Position numbers and translations under genes: made by a program. 64,000 bases of DNA from Curtobacterium herbarum (GTDB lineage: Bacteria > Actinomycetota > Actinomycetes > Actinomycetales > Microbacteriaceae): the NCBI RefSeq assembly GCF_016907335.1, contig NZ_JAFBBT010000001.1, positions 124,001 through 188,000 on the forward strand. The letters run 5' to 3'. The notes under the pieces were generated by a model that was given only the letters and a program-made list of their open reading frames with translations, searched no databases and was not told the DNA's origin. This document shows positions 11,759-20,865 of this stretch, in pieces (the first letter of the stretch is position 1; each line of letters starts with the position of its first letter).

Positions 11759-12877
11759 ATGTCGCAGACGACGGATGCATCGAAGACGCTGCGCGTGGGG
11801 GTGGTCGGGCTCGGGTACGCCGGCACGACGCACCTCGACGCCTACACCGCACTCCCCGGCACCGAGGTGGTGGCACTCGCCGGCAAGGAGACCGAACGGC
11901 TCCACGAGCTCGCGGACACCCGCCACGTGCCGCACACGTTCCCGGACTGGCAGGACCTGGTTGCCCGGGACGACCTGGACATCGTGTCGATCGGCGTGCC
12001 GAACTCCCTGCACGCCCCGATCGCCATCGCCGCACTCGAGAGCGGCAAGCACGTCTTCTGCGAGAAGCCCCTCGCCACCACGGGCGCCGAGGCCCAGGCC
12101 ATGGTCGACGCCGCCGTCGCGAACGACCGCGTGCTCGAGGTCGCCTACAACCACCGCCGCCGGGCCGACGTGCAGTTCCTGGCCGACCACGTCCGCCCCG
12201 TCGACGGGCAGGACGGTCCCCTCGGGCGCGTCTACCACGCCCGTGCGAGCTGGCGTCGACGCGCCGGCATCCCCGGCATCACGTCGTGGTTCACGAACAA
12301 GGACGCCGCCGGTGGTGGTCCGCTCATCGACCTCGGCTCGCACGTGCTCGACATCGCGATGTACCTGATGGGCGAGCCCCGGGTCGTGGCCGTCAGCGCG
12401 GTCGCGTACAACGAGCTCGGTACCGCCGGACGCGGTGGCAGCGTCGGCGGCGGCCCCGTCTCCGACGCGACCGGCCGCCCCTTCGACGTCGAGGACTTCG
12501 CGAACGCCCTGCTCCGCTTCGAGGACGGCTCGAGCCTGCAGCTGCAGGCCTCGTGGGCGTCCTACTCCAAGGACGACGAGGACATCGAGGTCGAGCTCCT
12601 CGGCTCGACCGGTGGCGCCCGGCTGTTCGTCCGGAACTACGCCACCGAGGGCACCGTCGAGCTGTACTCCGACATCGACGGCGTGCCCGCGGTCACCCGC
12701 CCCGCCGTGCACGTCCCGGCCGGCCACCACCAGCGCGTGATCGAGGAGTTCCTCGCCACCATCCGCTCCGGCTCCCACGACGGCCACCACGGCGAGTTCG
12801 CGCTGCACCGCACCCGGGTCGTCGACGCCGTCTACGCCTCCGCGCAGGCCGGTCACGAAGTGCAGGTCGTCCGGTGA
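11759..12877 (+). CDS. Gfo/Idh/MocA-family oxidoreductase
   Basis: 372-residue NAD(P)-dependent sugar or cyclitol dehydrogenase. The N-terminal Rossmann domain opens with [19 protein letters not shown], and the family lysine motif is in [16 protein letters not shown]. The C-terminal dimerisation barrel contains [23 protein letters not shown], which supplies the active-site Asp/His pair. It overlaps the next gene by four bases (GTGA), so the two are translated together; ThuA-like partners are frequent in sugar-modifying loci. An in-frame GTG three codons upstream is less likely, because the TANNNT box sets the ATG as a leaderless start. Confidence 0.9.
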   Translation: MSQTTDASKTLRVGVVGLGYAGTTHLDAYTALPGTEVVALAGKETERLHELADTRHVPHTFPDWQDLVARDDLDIVSIGVPNSLHAPIAIAALESGKHVFCEKPLATTGAEAQAMVDAAVANDRVLEVAYNHRRRADVQFLADHVRPVDGQDGPLGRVYHARASWRRRAGIPGITSWFTNKDAAGGGPLIDLGSHVLDIAMYLMGEPRVVAVSAVAYNELGTAGRGGSVGGGPVSDATGRPFDVEDFANALLRFEDGSSLQLQASWASYSKDDEDIEVELLGSTGGARLFVRNYATEGTVELYSDIDGVPAVTRPAVHVPAGHHQRVIEEFLATIRSGSHDGHHGEFALHRTRVVDAVYASAQAGHEVQVVR

Positions 12878-13626
12878 ACATCGTCGTCTGGAACGAGAAC
12901 GTCCACGAGACCCGCGGCGACGAGACGGTCCGCGAGCACTACCCCGACGGCATCCACACCGTGGTCGCCGCCGGCCTGGAGGCACGACTCGCCTCCGCCC
13001 ACACCGTCACGACCGCCACGCTGCAGGAACCGGACCACGGCCTGACCGAGGAGCGCCTGGCCGCGACCGACGTCCTGTTCTGGTGGGGCCACATCGCCCA
13101 CGACGAGGTCGCCGACGAGGTCGTGGACCGCGTCGTCCGCCACGTGCACGCCGGCATGGGCCTGGTCGTGCTGCACTCCGGGCACTACTCGAAGCCGTTC
13201 ACGCGGCTGATGGGCACGACCTGCTCGCTGAAGTGGCGCAACGACGGGGAGCGCGAGCTCGTCTGGACGATCGCGCCCGAGCACCCGATCGCGGCCGGGG
13301 TCCCGCACCCGATCGTCATCGACCGCCAGGAGATGTACGGCGAGTACTTCGACATCCCCCGCCCCGACGAAGAGGTCTTCCTGTCCACGTTCGCCGGCGG
13401 CGAGGTGTTCCGCTCCGGTGTCGCCTACCGCCGTGGGCTCGGCAGGGTGTTCTACTTCTCGCCCGGCGACCAGGAGTACCCCGTCTACCACCACCCCGAC
13501 ATCCAGCGGGTCCTGGCGAACGCCGCCGAGTGGGCCGCACCGACCGGTCCGCGCCGCCAGCTGACCGCCGACCCCCACCCGAGGGACTGGTTCCTGGACG
13601 ACGCTTCGCGTAGACAGGGGGGATGA
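12874..13626 (+). CDS. ThuA-like protein
   Basis: 250 residues, a class-I-glutamine-amidotransferase-like fold of the ThuA (trehalose utilisation) family. Landmarks are [11 protein letters not shown] at the start, [36 protein letters not shown], then [19 protein letters not shown] and [21 protein letters not shown]. In rhizobia ThuA works with ThuB, a Gfo/Idh enzyme, on 3-keto-disaccharides; here the same pair is fused by a four-base overlap, which suggests a keto-sugar pathway. It starts at GTG inside the stop of the preceding gene and overlaps the GAF gene by ATGA. Confidence 0.88.
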   Translation: MNIVVWNENVHETRGDETVREHYPDGIHTVVAAGLEARLASAHTVTTATLQEPDHGLTEERLAATDVLFWWGHIAHDEVADEVVDRVVRHVHAGMGLVVLHSGHYSKPFTRLMGTTCSLKWRNDGERELVWTIAPEHPIAAGVPHPIVIDRQEMYGEYFDIPRPDEEVFLSTFAGGEVFRSGVAYRRGLGRVFYFSPGDQEYPVYHHPDIQRVLANAAEWAAPTGPRRQLTADPHPRDWFLDDASRRQGG

Positions 13627-14783
13627 CCGCACCGCAGGACGCCGACCACCGCACGGCCCTGGTCGAGGCGCTCGACGTCCTCGGTGCCGGCCCCGAGGAG
13701 CGCTTCGACCGGATCACCCGGATGACCCACGACGCGTTCGGGGTGCCGCTCACCTTCCTCAACCTCGTGCACCACGACCTCGTCACCACGCAGTCGACGT
13801 ACGGGTGGAACCAGGGGACGAGCGTGCCGGCGAGCGAGGAGTTCTGCGCCACGACCGTGCTCACCCCGGAGCCGATGGTGATCCCCGACACCACCCTCGA
13901 TCCCCGCTTCGCGCACACCCCGGCGGTCACCGAGCACGGCATCCGCTTCTACGCCGGGGCACCGCTGTCGATGCTCGACGGCACCCGTGTCGGCACGCTC
14001 TGCATCATGGACGCGCAGCCGCGGGCGTTCTCGGCGTCGGACCTGGCGCTGCTGCGCGACCTGGCGCGGTGGGCCGAACGCGAGCTCGGCTACGCGATCG
14101 AACGCGACCGGCTCGCCAAGGTACGGGAGGCACTGGTGCCGGATCCCCTCGCCGTCCCCGGACACGACGTCGCGACGCTCACCGTGCAGCGTCCGGACGG
14201 CGGTGGCGGGCTCACCGACTGGCGGGTCGCCCCCGACGGCGCCCTGCACGTGACGGTCGGCGCGGTCGTCGCCGGACGTGTGTCGGCCCTCCTGGCCGCC
14301 GACGTCCGCGGTGCCCTCGCCGCGCGGACGCGCCTGCCGATCACCGAGGCGATCGCCGGACTGGAGGCCCAGGTCGCCCCCGACCTGCGGGTCGCCGACG
14401 CGGTGGCCGAGCTGGTGCACGCGCGCCTCGACCCGACCACGGGTCACGTCGACCTGGTCGACGCCGGGCTCGGCACCGCGGTCGTCGTCGCCGCTGACGG
14501 CACCGTGCGTCCGGTGCAGTCCACCGAGCTGCCCGTCGGGCTCGGCACCGCGTCGACGCCCAACGCCCGGTCGACACTGTCGGTGGACCTGGCCGCCGGG
14601 GACCGGCTCGTCCTGGCCTCCGACGCGTGGGCGACCGTGCCCGGGGTCGAGGGTCCCGAGGCGATCGCGGCACTCGTCGCCGCGCAGCCGGACGGCGCGG
14701 CGGCCGTCGAGCACGTCCGCGCGCTGCTGCCCGAGGGCGACCCGACGACGGACCTGACCCTCGTCGTCGTCACGCGGCGCTGA
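13623..14783 (+). CDS. GAF sensor with degenerate SpoIIE/PP2C-like domain
   Basis: 386 residues. Residues ~20-165 are a GAF domain ([42 protein letters not shown]). Residues ~180-385 follow the strand order of a SpoIIE/PP2C phosphatase ([36 protein letters not shown]). The metal-binding Asp-Gly motifs are missing: the GD-xGHG loop reads [17 protein letters not shown] and the final DDxT reads TTDLTL. It is probably a non-catalytic partner or sensor. It is coupled by ATGA to the ThuA gene, which would tie the sensor to sugar metabolism. GAF assignment is firm; the second domain is an inference from topology. Confidence 0.75.
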   Translation: MTAPQDADHRTALVEALDVLGAGPEERFDRITRMTHDAFGVPLTFLNLVHHDLVTTQSTYGWNQGTSVPASEEFCATTVLTPEPMVIPDTTLDPRFAHTPAVTEHGIRFYAGAPLSMLDGTRVGTLCIMDAQPRAFSASDLALLRDLARWAERELGYAIERDRLAKVREALVPDPLAVPGHDVATLTVQRPDGGGGLTDWRVAPDGALHVTVGAVVAGRVSALLAADVRGALAARTRLPITEAIAGLEAQVAPDLRVADAVAELVHARLDPTTGHVDLVDAGLGTAVVVAADGTVRPVQSTELPVGLGTASTPNARSTLSVDLAAGDRLVLASDAWATVPGVEGPEAIAALVAAQPDGAAAVEHVRALLPEGDPTTDLTLVVVTRR

Positions 14784-14819
14784 GGGCTCGAGGTCCCGGA
14801 GACCCGGGGGTCCGGAGTC

Positions 14820-15251
14820 TCAGCGCGTCTGCGTGCCGGGCTTGCCGGCGAACGCCGCGACGAGCAGCGTCGCGAGCATCCCGAAGCCGGCCAGCACGAC
14901 ACCGAGCGCCGCGAGCTGCCAGTACGCGCTGGCGACGTGCTGCGGCTGCGTGACGACGGACGGCCACCACGGGTCGAGGAACGGCACCGAACCCGGGAAC
15001 GGGTCGAGCCCGAACATCGCCAACCCGCCGAGCAGCAGCACGACCCCGAGGGCCGCCATCGCACCCCGACGTCCACCGAGCATCCGGACCACGAGCGCCG
15101 CCCCCATGCCGGCCAGCCCGACGACCGCCAGCGCGAAGGCCGCCACGAACACCGGCTGCGGCACGAGCGAGAACCAGTCGAGCACGGCGATCGGCACGAG
15201 CAGCCACCGGCCGGTCCGGGCCCATCGCGCGGGCGTGCGCCATCCATGCAT
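14820..15251 (-). CDS. Hypothetical four-helix membrane protein
   Basis: 143 residues with hydrophobic segments near WLLVPIAVLDWFSLV, FVAAFALAVVGLAGMGAALVV, GAMAALGVVLLLGGLAMFGL and WQLAALGVVLAGFGMLATLLVAAFA. The loop DPFPGSVPFLDPWWPSVVTQPQH between helices three and four is predicted extracellular. No known family is recognised. It is convergent with the GAF gene (36 bp between stops) and divergent from the phosphotransferase gene. Confidence 0.6.
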   Translation of the reverse strand: MHGWRTPARWARTGRWLLVPIAVLDWFSLVPQPVFVAAFALAVVGLAGMGAALVVRMLGGRRGAMAALGVVLLLGGLAMFGLDPFPGSVPFLDPWWPSVVTQPQHVASAYWQLAALGVVLAGFGMLATLLVAAFAGKPGTQTR

Positions 15252-15291
15252 GCCGGGAACGGTACGACACGAACCCGGACGACTGCCCGGC

Positions 15292-15297
15292 TAGCAT
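15292..15297 (+). promoter_or_regulatory. -10 box TAGCAT, leaderless GTG start
   Basis: TAGCAT ends 6 nt before the GTG of the phosphotransferase gene. Confidence 0.5.
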
Positions 15298-15303
15298 CGC
15301 CAG

Positions 15304-16209
15304 GTGCCCACACCCCGAGCGGAGGTCGACGTCGACGTGCCCCTGGTCCGGGCACTGCTCACCGACCAGCACCCGGACCTCGCCGATCGGCCGCTCGCCG
15401 TCGTCGCGAACGGCTGGGACAACGTCGTCGTCCGCGTCGGGACCGACCTGGCCGCTCGACTCCCTCGGCGTGCGGCGGCCGCGACGCTCATCGAGCACGA
15501 ACAGCGCTGGCTGCCGGAACTGGCGGCCCTGGTCGGCGACGTGGTCCCACTGCCGGTCCCGCTCCACACCGGCCGACCGGCGCTCGGCTACCCGTGGTCC
15601 TGGAGCGTCGTCCCCTGGTTCCCGGGCGTCCCCGCCGGGTCCCGCGACGACGGCCAGCGCGCCGCCGGCCTGCCGGTCGCCCGGTCGCTCGCCGCGTTCG
15701 TCGCCGCCCTGCACGTCCCGGCGCCGGCCGACGCCCCGGTGAACCCGGTCCGCGCCGTCCCGCTGCACACCCGGAGCCAGGCGGTGCTCGAACGGCTCGC
15801 CTCCGGGCCGGTCCCGCGTGCGGCGGAGCTGGCGACCGTCTGGCGGACGGCGGCGGACCTGCCGACCGCGGCCGGGCCTCCCGTCTGGGTGCACGGCGAC
15901 CTGCACCCCTTCAATCTGCTCGTGGACACCGGCCCGCAGGGCGACCACCTGTCGGCGGTCGTCGACTTCGGCGACGTGACGGCGGGGGACTCCGCCGTCG
16001 ACCTGGCGACCGCCTGGCTGACGCTCGACCAGGAGGCCCGGGCCGACTTCCGCCGTCGGGTCACCGCCGCGGACGCGAGCCTCGACGAGCACTCGTGGGG
16101 GCGGGCCCGCGGCTGGGCGGTGTCGATCGCGTCGGCGCTCGCGGTCAGCGACGAGCCGTCCTTCCGTGCGGTCGCGCGGCGGGCGATCGACGCGGTGCTC
16201 GACGGCTGA
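15304..16209 (+). CDS. Aminoglycoside phosphotransferase-family (APH) kinase-like protein
   Basis: 301 residues. The Brenner motif VHGDLHPFNLLVD (H197-D199...N) and the metal-binding DFG equivalent VVDFGDVTAGDSAVDLA are intact, as expected for an active small-molecule kinase of the APH/choline kinase fold. The N-terminal lobe has NGWDNVVVRVGTDLAARLP, where ATP would bind. These chromosomal APH-like enzymes commonly phosphorylate sugars, amino alcohols or antibiotics such as macrolides; nothing here shows resistance. The GTG start is set by the TANNNT box and the codon context MPTPRAEVDVDVPLV. Confidence 0.85.
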   Translation: MPTPRAEVDVDVPLVRALLTDQHPDLADRPLAVVANGWDNVVVRVGTDLAARLPRRAAAATLIEHEQRWLPELAALVGDVVPLPVPLHTGRPALGYPWSWSVVPWFPGVPAGSRDDGQRAAGLPVARSLAAFVAALHVPAPADAPVNPVRAVPLHTRSQAVLERLASGPVPRAAELATVWRTAADLPTAAGPPVWVHGDLHPFNLLVDTGPQGDHLSAVVDFGDVTAGDSAVDLATAWLTLDQEARADFRRRVTAADASLDEHSWGRARGWAVSIASALAVSDEPSFRAVARRAIDAVLDG

Positions 16210-16223
16210 GCGGGCATCCGCGT

Positions 16224-16237
16224 CCCCGAGATCGGGG
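16224..16237. promoter_or_regulatory. 14-nt palindrome ahead of bacteriocin promoter
   Basis: CCCCGAGATCGGGG lies 26 bp upstream of the -10-like TATGTT. It could be an operator for the bacteriocin operon or the end of the previous transcript; the two-base centre is too short for an RNA loop. Confidence 0.35.
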
Positions 16238-16262
16238 CTGGAATCCGGAACTGCAGTACTGG

Positions 16263-16268
16263 TATGTT
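16263..16268 (+). promoter_or_regulatory. -10-like TATGTT of the bacteriocin operon
   Basis: TATGTT is 28 bp upstream of the ATG, leaving room for the leader with the GAAGGG Shine-Dalgarno at 16285. No good -35 hexamer is visible. Confidence 0.35.
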
Positions 16269-16296
16269 CGCTGGATCTGCTCTCGAAGGGATCACC

Positions 16297-16629
16297 ATGA
16301 ACAAGCGCCTCACCGTCGTCGGCCTGTCACTGGTCGCCGCTCTCTGCCTGCCGGCTCCGGCCCTCGCCGCAGAGGGCGGGTCCGCGGACGCCGACGCGCC
16401 TGCCTCCACCCGCACCATCGTCCGCGTCGGCGGCGGCTACTGGGAGTACGGCATCTCGAACGGCTTCGTCCAGTCCTTCTACAGCCACGCCGGCAAGACC
16501 CACAAGGCGACCGCCTGTGACGGCAAGAACCGCTGTGCGTACAGCGGATGGAAGCCGAAGGGCGCGTACGCCAGCGCCATCCGGGACAAGACCGCGAGCG
16601 GCAACACCGCCTACTGGGGCGTGCAGTAG
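16297..16629 (+). CDS. Lactococcin 972-family bacteriocin precursor
   Basis: 110-residue secreted peptide. A Sec signal peptide (MNKRLTVVGLSLVAALCL, cleavage at PALA-A near residue 24) precedes a mature part of ~85 residues with the family signature VGGGYWEYGIS at 44-54, then FYSHAGKTHKATA at 61-73. Lactococcin 972 binds lipid II and blocks septum formation in lactococci; that target is known for the founder, not shown here. Two cysteines (C74, C80) could form a disulfide. GAAGGG six bases before the ATG sets the start over the in-frame upstream ATG. The next two genes give the typical lactococcin 972 locus order. Confidence 0.88.
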   Translation: MNKRLTVVGLSLVAALCLPAPALAAEGGSADADAPASTRTIVRVGGGYWEYGISNGFVQSFYSHAGKTHKATACDGKNRCAYSGWKPKGAYASAIRDKTASGNTAYWGVQ

Positions 16630-16656
16630 ACCGGCGCCGCACCGCTCCTCGGCACC

Positions 16657-18639
16657 ATGCGTCCTGATCGCTCCTCCCGGTTCGTCCTCGTGGCGATGGT
16701 CTTCTCCGCTGCCGTCGCCATCGCGTTCGCCCTGCTGGCGACGCTCGACCGGTCGGAGCAGACCTTCCCCACCGCGCACACGGCGCTCGTCGTCCTCGAC
16801 GTCCCGGCGGACGTGGACCTCCCGCGGTTGCTCCGGGAACGGGCCGAGCAGGACCGCATCGACTTCTACCGGGTCCAGTCCGACCCCGACCAGGCCGGCC
16901 GCCGGATCGTCCACGCGGTCGTCGGGAACCCGGCCGCGTTCGCCCGGGTCTTCCACGACGGCATGTACCGCGGTGGTGTGGCCGAGCAGCCGGTGGCCCT
17001 CGGCCAGGGCAACACCTCGACGCGTGGTGTGTACTTCTCGACCGCTTCGTCAGCGCAGGCTTCGGCGTTCGTCTCCGAGCTCCGCAGCGTGGGCGTCGAT
17101 GCCCGCGTCGAACCGGCCGGCTGGTGGACAGCGGTCGTGTTCACGATCGGCCGACCGGGGATCGGACTCGCCCTCGGCGCCTCGATCGTCGCGGCGGTGA
17201 TGCTGGGGCGGCTGTGCGGGAGATCGGCAGCCCGTCGCCTCGGCGTCGCCGAAGTCCTCGGCGTGCGCCGGGTGCGATCATCAGAGGCGGCCCGAACACT
17301 GCGGTGCCAGATCGTCGTCGCGTCCACGGCGACCGCTGCCGGGTCAGCCGTCGCGCTCGCCCTGGTCGGCTCGCAACTGCCGGCCGTCCTCGCGATCGCT
17401 GCGTGCGTCTACTGGGCGCACGCCGTCCTGTTCCTCGGCGCGATGGCAACGGGGTGGCCACGCACCGCGGCAGCGCGGATGCGGGCTGGTCGGAGCGCCT
17501 GGCGCCCTCGAGGTCGGACAGCGCTCGCCACGTCGGTCCTCCGGGTCGCGGCGGTCACGAGCGTCGCGCTCGCGGCCGGTCCGCTGGTGGACCGTGTTGC
17601 CCTGCTCGACCAGTACCGTCTGGCGGGGGAGACCCGCATCGGCTGTTCGCACTGCACGCAACCGCTCTTGTCGGGGACGCTGCACCCCGACGAGATCGAA
17701 GCCGCAGCGCCGGCGTTCGCCCGGCTCTTCCGCGCGGTCGACGACGGCCGGTCGGTCCTCGCGAGTCATCCCGTCGCGCCGGTCGCACACAGCGTCGTGC
17801 CGGACGTGGGCAACACCCTCGTCGTCAACCGGGAGTACCTGGACCGCGTGCAGCCCGCACTCCCCGACCCGTGGCCGAGCCGGACCTCGGTGGGGCCGGG
17901 GGAGTGGGCCCTCGTCGTGCCGGAGGACGGCCCACCGAGGGCGACGGTCATCGCACAGTGGCGCGAGTGGTTCGCCTTCCAGCGCGAGATCGACCCGACG
18001 ATCGTCGAACCCCGTGCTCCGGTGGTCGTCGAGTACGCCCCGCGCTCGGTCTTCACCTTCGGCGCGGCGACGGACGAAGCGCCCCTGTTCGCGGACGCAC
18101 CCGTCATCGCCGTCGTCCCCGCGGCCTCCGAGCTGCTGAGTGGCGACTTCCTGACGGCTGCCGCGTCGAACGGACAGCTGCTCCTCGACGTCGACGATCC
18201 GGAGCAGGTCGTGCGATCGGCGGGTCTGACCGACGTCGTCGGATCGATGCATCGCTGGCCGGCCGTGTCGGCTGCCCATCGGAGTGCCCTCGTCCGGACG
18301 GCCCTGGCGGAAGCGATCGCTGCGGCCCTCGTGCTGGCGGTGATCGTCATGGCCGCGTCGATCCGAGCGAGCGCACTCCGCTGGACGGACCGGACCAGGG
18401 TGCGCGAAGCGACCGGTCTGGGCATCGGGCTGCTCCGGACGCACGCGCGGACCCTCGTCGCCGAAGGGGGCGTCCTCGTCGCCTCCGTCGCTGTCGCAGT
18501 GGGAGCCGCCCTGGCACTCGGAGCCCCGTGGGTTCCTGCTCTCGTGGCGGCGTCGGTCATCGCGTGGGCGACGTCGATCGCCGTCGTCCGGTCGGTGACC
18601 CGGAGCGCCGGACACGAAGGGGACCCGGATGCGATCTGA
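16657..18639 (+). CDS. Bacteriocin-associated integral membrane protein (immunity/ABC permease)
   Basis: 660 residues. One N-terminal helix ([20 protein letters not shown]) is followed by an extracytoplasmic domain, a central helix group (~165-320), a second large extracytoplasmic domain (~325-555, starting with a GCSHC cysteine pair) and a final helix group (~550-650). This FtsX/MacB-like layout with a partner ATPase is that of the lactococcin 972 immunity/transport protein family (TIGR01654-like). It likely protects the producer or exports the peptide. It overlaps the ATPase gene by 11 bp and follows the bacteriocin stop by 27 bp. Confidence 0.8.
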   Translation: MRPDRSSRFVLVAMVFSAAVAIAFALLATLDRSEQTFPTAHTALVVLDVPADVDLPRLLRERAEQDRIDFYRVQSDPDQAGRRIVHAVVGNPAAFARVFHDGMYRGGVAEQPVALGQGNTSTRGVYFSTASSAQASAFVSELRSVGVDARVEPAGWWTAVVFTIGRPGIGLALGASIVAAVMLGRLCGRSAARRLGVAEVLGVRRVRSSEAARTLRCQIVVASTATAAGSAVALALVGSQLPAVLAIAACVYWAHAVLFLGAMATGWPRTAAARMRAGRSAWRPRGRTALATSVLRVAAVTSVALAAGPLVDRVALLDQYRLAGETRIGCSHCTQPLLSGTLHPDEIEAAAPAFARLFRAVDDGRSVLASHPVAPVAHSVVPDVGNTLVVNREYLDRVQPALPDPWPSRTSVGPGEWALVVPEDGPPRATVIAQWREWFAFQREIDPTIVEPRAPVVVEYAPRSVFTFGAATDEAPLFADAPVIAVVPAASELLSGDFLTAAASNGQLLLDVDDPEQVVRSAGLTDVVGSMHRWPAVSAAHRSALVRTALAEAIAAALVLAVIVMAASIRASALRWTDRTRVREATGLGIGLLRTHARTLVAEGGVLVASVAVAVGAALALGAPWVPALVAASVIAWATSIAVVRSVTRSAGHEGDPDAI

Positions 18640-19312
18640 CCCGACGGTGGAGGTCCGTGCGCATCGTCACGCCCGGAACGGGCGTGTGCTGGTCGACGTC
18701 CCCGCGGCGGTGTTCCAGCCGTTCACCCTGACGGTGGTCACCGGCGGGAGCGGTGTCGGCAAGTCGACGTTCCTGCGTCTCGTCGGCGGCGTCGAGCGTC
18801 CGGAGCCCCGCGTGGTCCTGGCCGACGGGGTCGACCTCGGCACGCTCTCCGACCGACGGCTGCGGCGGTTCCGGCGGGACCGGGTCGGTTTCGTGTCGCA
18901 GGATGCGGGGCTCGTCCCGTCGTGGTCGGTGCGCGAGAACCTGGCGCTCGCCGAGCGGGCGATGCCGAACCGCCCGATCGGCCGTCCCTGTTCGCCACCG
19001 GAGGCATGCGCGTCGCTCGGTGTCGACGGCCTCGCGGAGACCCCGGTGCATGCCCTGAGCGGAGGCGAACGACAGCGGGTCGCGCTCGCCCGGGTGCTCG
19101 TCCGTCGTCCGGAGCTCGTCCTGCTCGACGAGCCGACCGCTGCGCTCGACGCGGTCACCACGGCGGCCGTCATCGAGACGATCCGTGTCCTGCGGAGCGA
19201 GGGCGCCACCGTCATCGTCGCGACACACGACGGCGACGTCGTCCGAGCAGCGGATCGGACGCTGTCGCTCGACGGGCCCGCACGGGGCCTCCACTTCCCG
19301 CAGGAGCGGTGA
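18629..19312 (+). CDS. ABC transporter ATP-binding protein of the bacteriocin locus
   Basis: 227 residues, a single ABC domain: Walker [10 protein letters not shown] at 39-47, Q-loop FVSQDAG near 88, signature LSGGERQR at 143-150, Walker B LVLLDEPT at 163-170 and H-loop VATHDGD near 200. It is of the LolD/MacB class, which works with a single FtsX-like permease, here the overlapping upstream gene. With that protein it forms the putative immunity or export pump for the lactococcin-like peptide. The start ATG is inside the permease gene, consistent with translational coupling. Confidence 0.9.
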   Translation: MRSDPTVEVRAHRHARNGRVLVDVPAAVFQPFTLTVVTGGSGVGKSTFLRLVGGVERPEPRVVLADGVDLGTLSDRRLRRFRRDRVGFVSQDAGLVPSWSVRENLALAERAMPNRPIGRPCSPPEACASLGVDGLAETPVHALSGGERQRVALARVLVRRPELVLLDEPTAALDAVTTAAVIETIRVLRSEGATVIVATHDGDVVRAADRTLSLDGPARGLHFPQER

Positions 19313-19390
19313 CGGGGGCTACCGCGCGCGGGAACGCGGGGTTACCGTCTCCCCACACCATCCGTGCACGTGAAGATCGGGAGGGGCCTC

Positions 19391-20026
19391 ATGACCCTCG
19401 AGTTCCGCGTCCAGCACGACGTCGCCACCGACGCCACCCCCGCCCCCCGGACCGCACCGCGCGGCCGGGTGCGCCGGGTCCTCGACCACCTCGCCGCCCG
19501 CCGCACCGCCGCGCAGCTCCGCCGGCTCGACACGGACCGCGCCGAACTCGCCGACCTGCAGCGCGTGCTGTCCGAGGCCCGGGCGGTCGTCGACCGCGGG
19601 TGGATCCAGCACGCCTGGTTCGCCTACCTGGACGACCGGGGACGCACCCGGACCGCGTCGAGTGCCGCCGCGATCGAGGTGGCCGGCCGACCCCTCGTCG
19701 GCGCGTGCCTGGTCGGGGCCGTGGTCGACGCCGCGGGTGGGCCGCACGCGGTGCACTCGCAGCCGGTGCAGCGCTCCCTGGACCTCGTCTGGCACGCCCT
19801 CGCGTCGGCCGAGGGATCGCCCGTCACGTGGTGCCCGGCGCCGGACATCCGGATGGGGCGGGTGCGTGACCTGACCCGCTGGAACGACAGCGCCGGACGG
19901 ACCGCAGAGCAGGTGTCCGGACTGCTGCTGACGGCGGAACGGGTGGCGTTGCACGAGTCCGAACGGGTCTCGGACCGGGCCGCCGCACTGCGATCCCGTA
20001 GCGCAGGAGTTCCCGTCCTCGGCTGA
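19391..20026 (+). CDS. DUF6197-like hypothetical protein
   Basis: 211 residues. The core runs from VVDRGWIQHAWFAYLDDRG through GRPLVGACLVGAVVDAAG to LTRWNDSAGRTAEQVSGLLLTAE, a pattern I associate with DUF6197, a small actinobacterial and phage family of unknown role. The N-terminus is Arg-rich (RGRVRRVLDHLAARRTAAQLRRL). GGAGGGG eight bases before the ATG sets the start; a GTG/ATG-less extension upstream adds only nine residues. It is followed by a hairpin, so it is probably monocistronic. Confidence 0.6.
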   Translation: MTLEFRVQHDVATDATPAPRTAPRGRVRRVLDHLAARRTAAQLRRLDTDRAELADLQRVLSEARAVVDRGWIQHAWFAYLDDRGRTRTASSAAAIEVAGRPLVGACLVGAVVDAAGGPHAVHSQPVQRSLDLVWHALASAEGSPVTWCPAPDIRMGRVRDLTRWNDSAGRTAEQVSGLLLTAERVALHESERVSDRAAALRSRSAGVPVLG

Positions 20027-20046
20027 GATCGTTACAGACCTCCCAG

Positions 20047-20073
20047 GGTCAGCGCGGTGATGTCGCGCTGACC
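20047..20073 (+). terminator. Hairpin after the DUF6197-like gene
   Basis: GGTCAGCGCG and CGCGCTGACC form a perfect 10-bp stem with a 7-nt loop, 20 bases after the stop. It is followed by TGGGGTTCTCTTC, a weak pyrimidine tail. Confidence 0.65.
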
Positions 20074-20217
20074 TGGGGTTCTCTTCACACAGGAACGGGC
20101 GTGGAGCCGCCGTTCTCCCGGCTGGGATTCGGCTCGGGCTGAGGATCTGCGTAGCTTGGGGGCCGTTCGTGCCCCGATCCGTGGGTCGAACTGCCGACCT
20201 GAGGGAGTGCAGAACCG

Positions 20218-20865
20218 GTGTTCCAGTACATCGCCGAGCGATGGGACCAGATCTGGTTCTCGTCCTGGCAGCACTTCTCGCTGGTGGTCCAGTGCGTCGT
20301 GCTCGCGACCGTCATCGCCGTGGTCCTCGCGGCGCTCGTCTACCGGGTGCCCGGGCTGCGCTCCGCGGCGAACGAGATCTCCACGATCGGCCTGACGCTG
20401 CCGTCGTTCGCGGTCATCGGTCTGCTGCTCGTGCCGCTCGGCTTCGGCGTCGTGCCGTCCGTCGTCACGGTCACGTTCTTCGCCGCGCTGCCGATCCTCC
20501 GCAACGCGGTCGTCGGGCTCAACGAGATCCCGCCCGCGGTCGTCGAGTCGGCGCGGGGCATCGGCATGAGCCGCTTCCGCACCCTCGTGCAGGTCGAACT
20601 GCCGATGGCGTGGCCGATCATCCTCACCGGTGTGCGGGTCTCCGCCCAGATGGTGATGGGTGTCGCCGCGGTCGCCGCGTACGCGCTCGGCCCGGGACTC
20701 GGCAGCTTCATCTTCTCCGGACTGTCCCGCCTCGGTGGCGCGAACTCCCTCAACTCCGTCGTCGTCGGCACGGTGGGCGTCGTCCTGCTCGCCCTGGTGC
20801 TCGACCTCCTGCTCCTCGGCCTCGGCCGCCTGACCACCTCGAGAGGTATCCGTGTCCAGCACTGA
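20218..20865 (+). CDS. Osmoprotectant ABC transporter permease (OpuBB/ProW-like)
   Basis: 215 residues with about six helices. The cytoplasmic EAA-like loop VVESARGIGMSRFRTLVQVELPMAWPIILTG is typical of glycine betaine/carnitine/choline permeases. LTLPSFAVIGLLLVPLGFG and GPGLGSFIFSGL are further family landmarks. It imports compatible solutes such as glycine betaine for osmotic protection, together with the three following genes. The GTG follows GAGGGAG at a wide spacing. The gene overlaps the ATPase start by 14 bp. Confidence 0.9.
   Translation: MFQYIAERWDQIWFSSWQHFSLVVQCVVLATVIAVVLAALVYRVPGLRSAANEISTIGLTLPSFAVIGLLLVPLGFGVVPSVVTVTFFAALPILRNAVVGLNEIPPAVVESARGIGMSRFRTLVQVELPMAWPIILTGVRVSAQMVMGVAAVAAYALGPGLGSFIFSGLSRLGGANSLNSVVVGTVGVVLLALVLDLLLLGLGRLTTSRGIRVQH

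Noticed and set aside
16264..16296. Upstream ATG as start of the bacteriocin precursor
   Set aside because: It would put eleven residues before the signal peptide, and the Shine-Dalgarno fits the inner ATG; the outer ATG overlaps the -10-like box.
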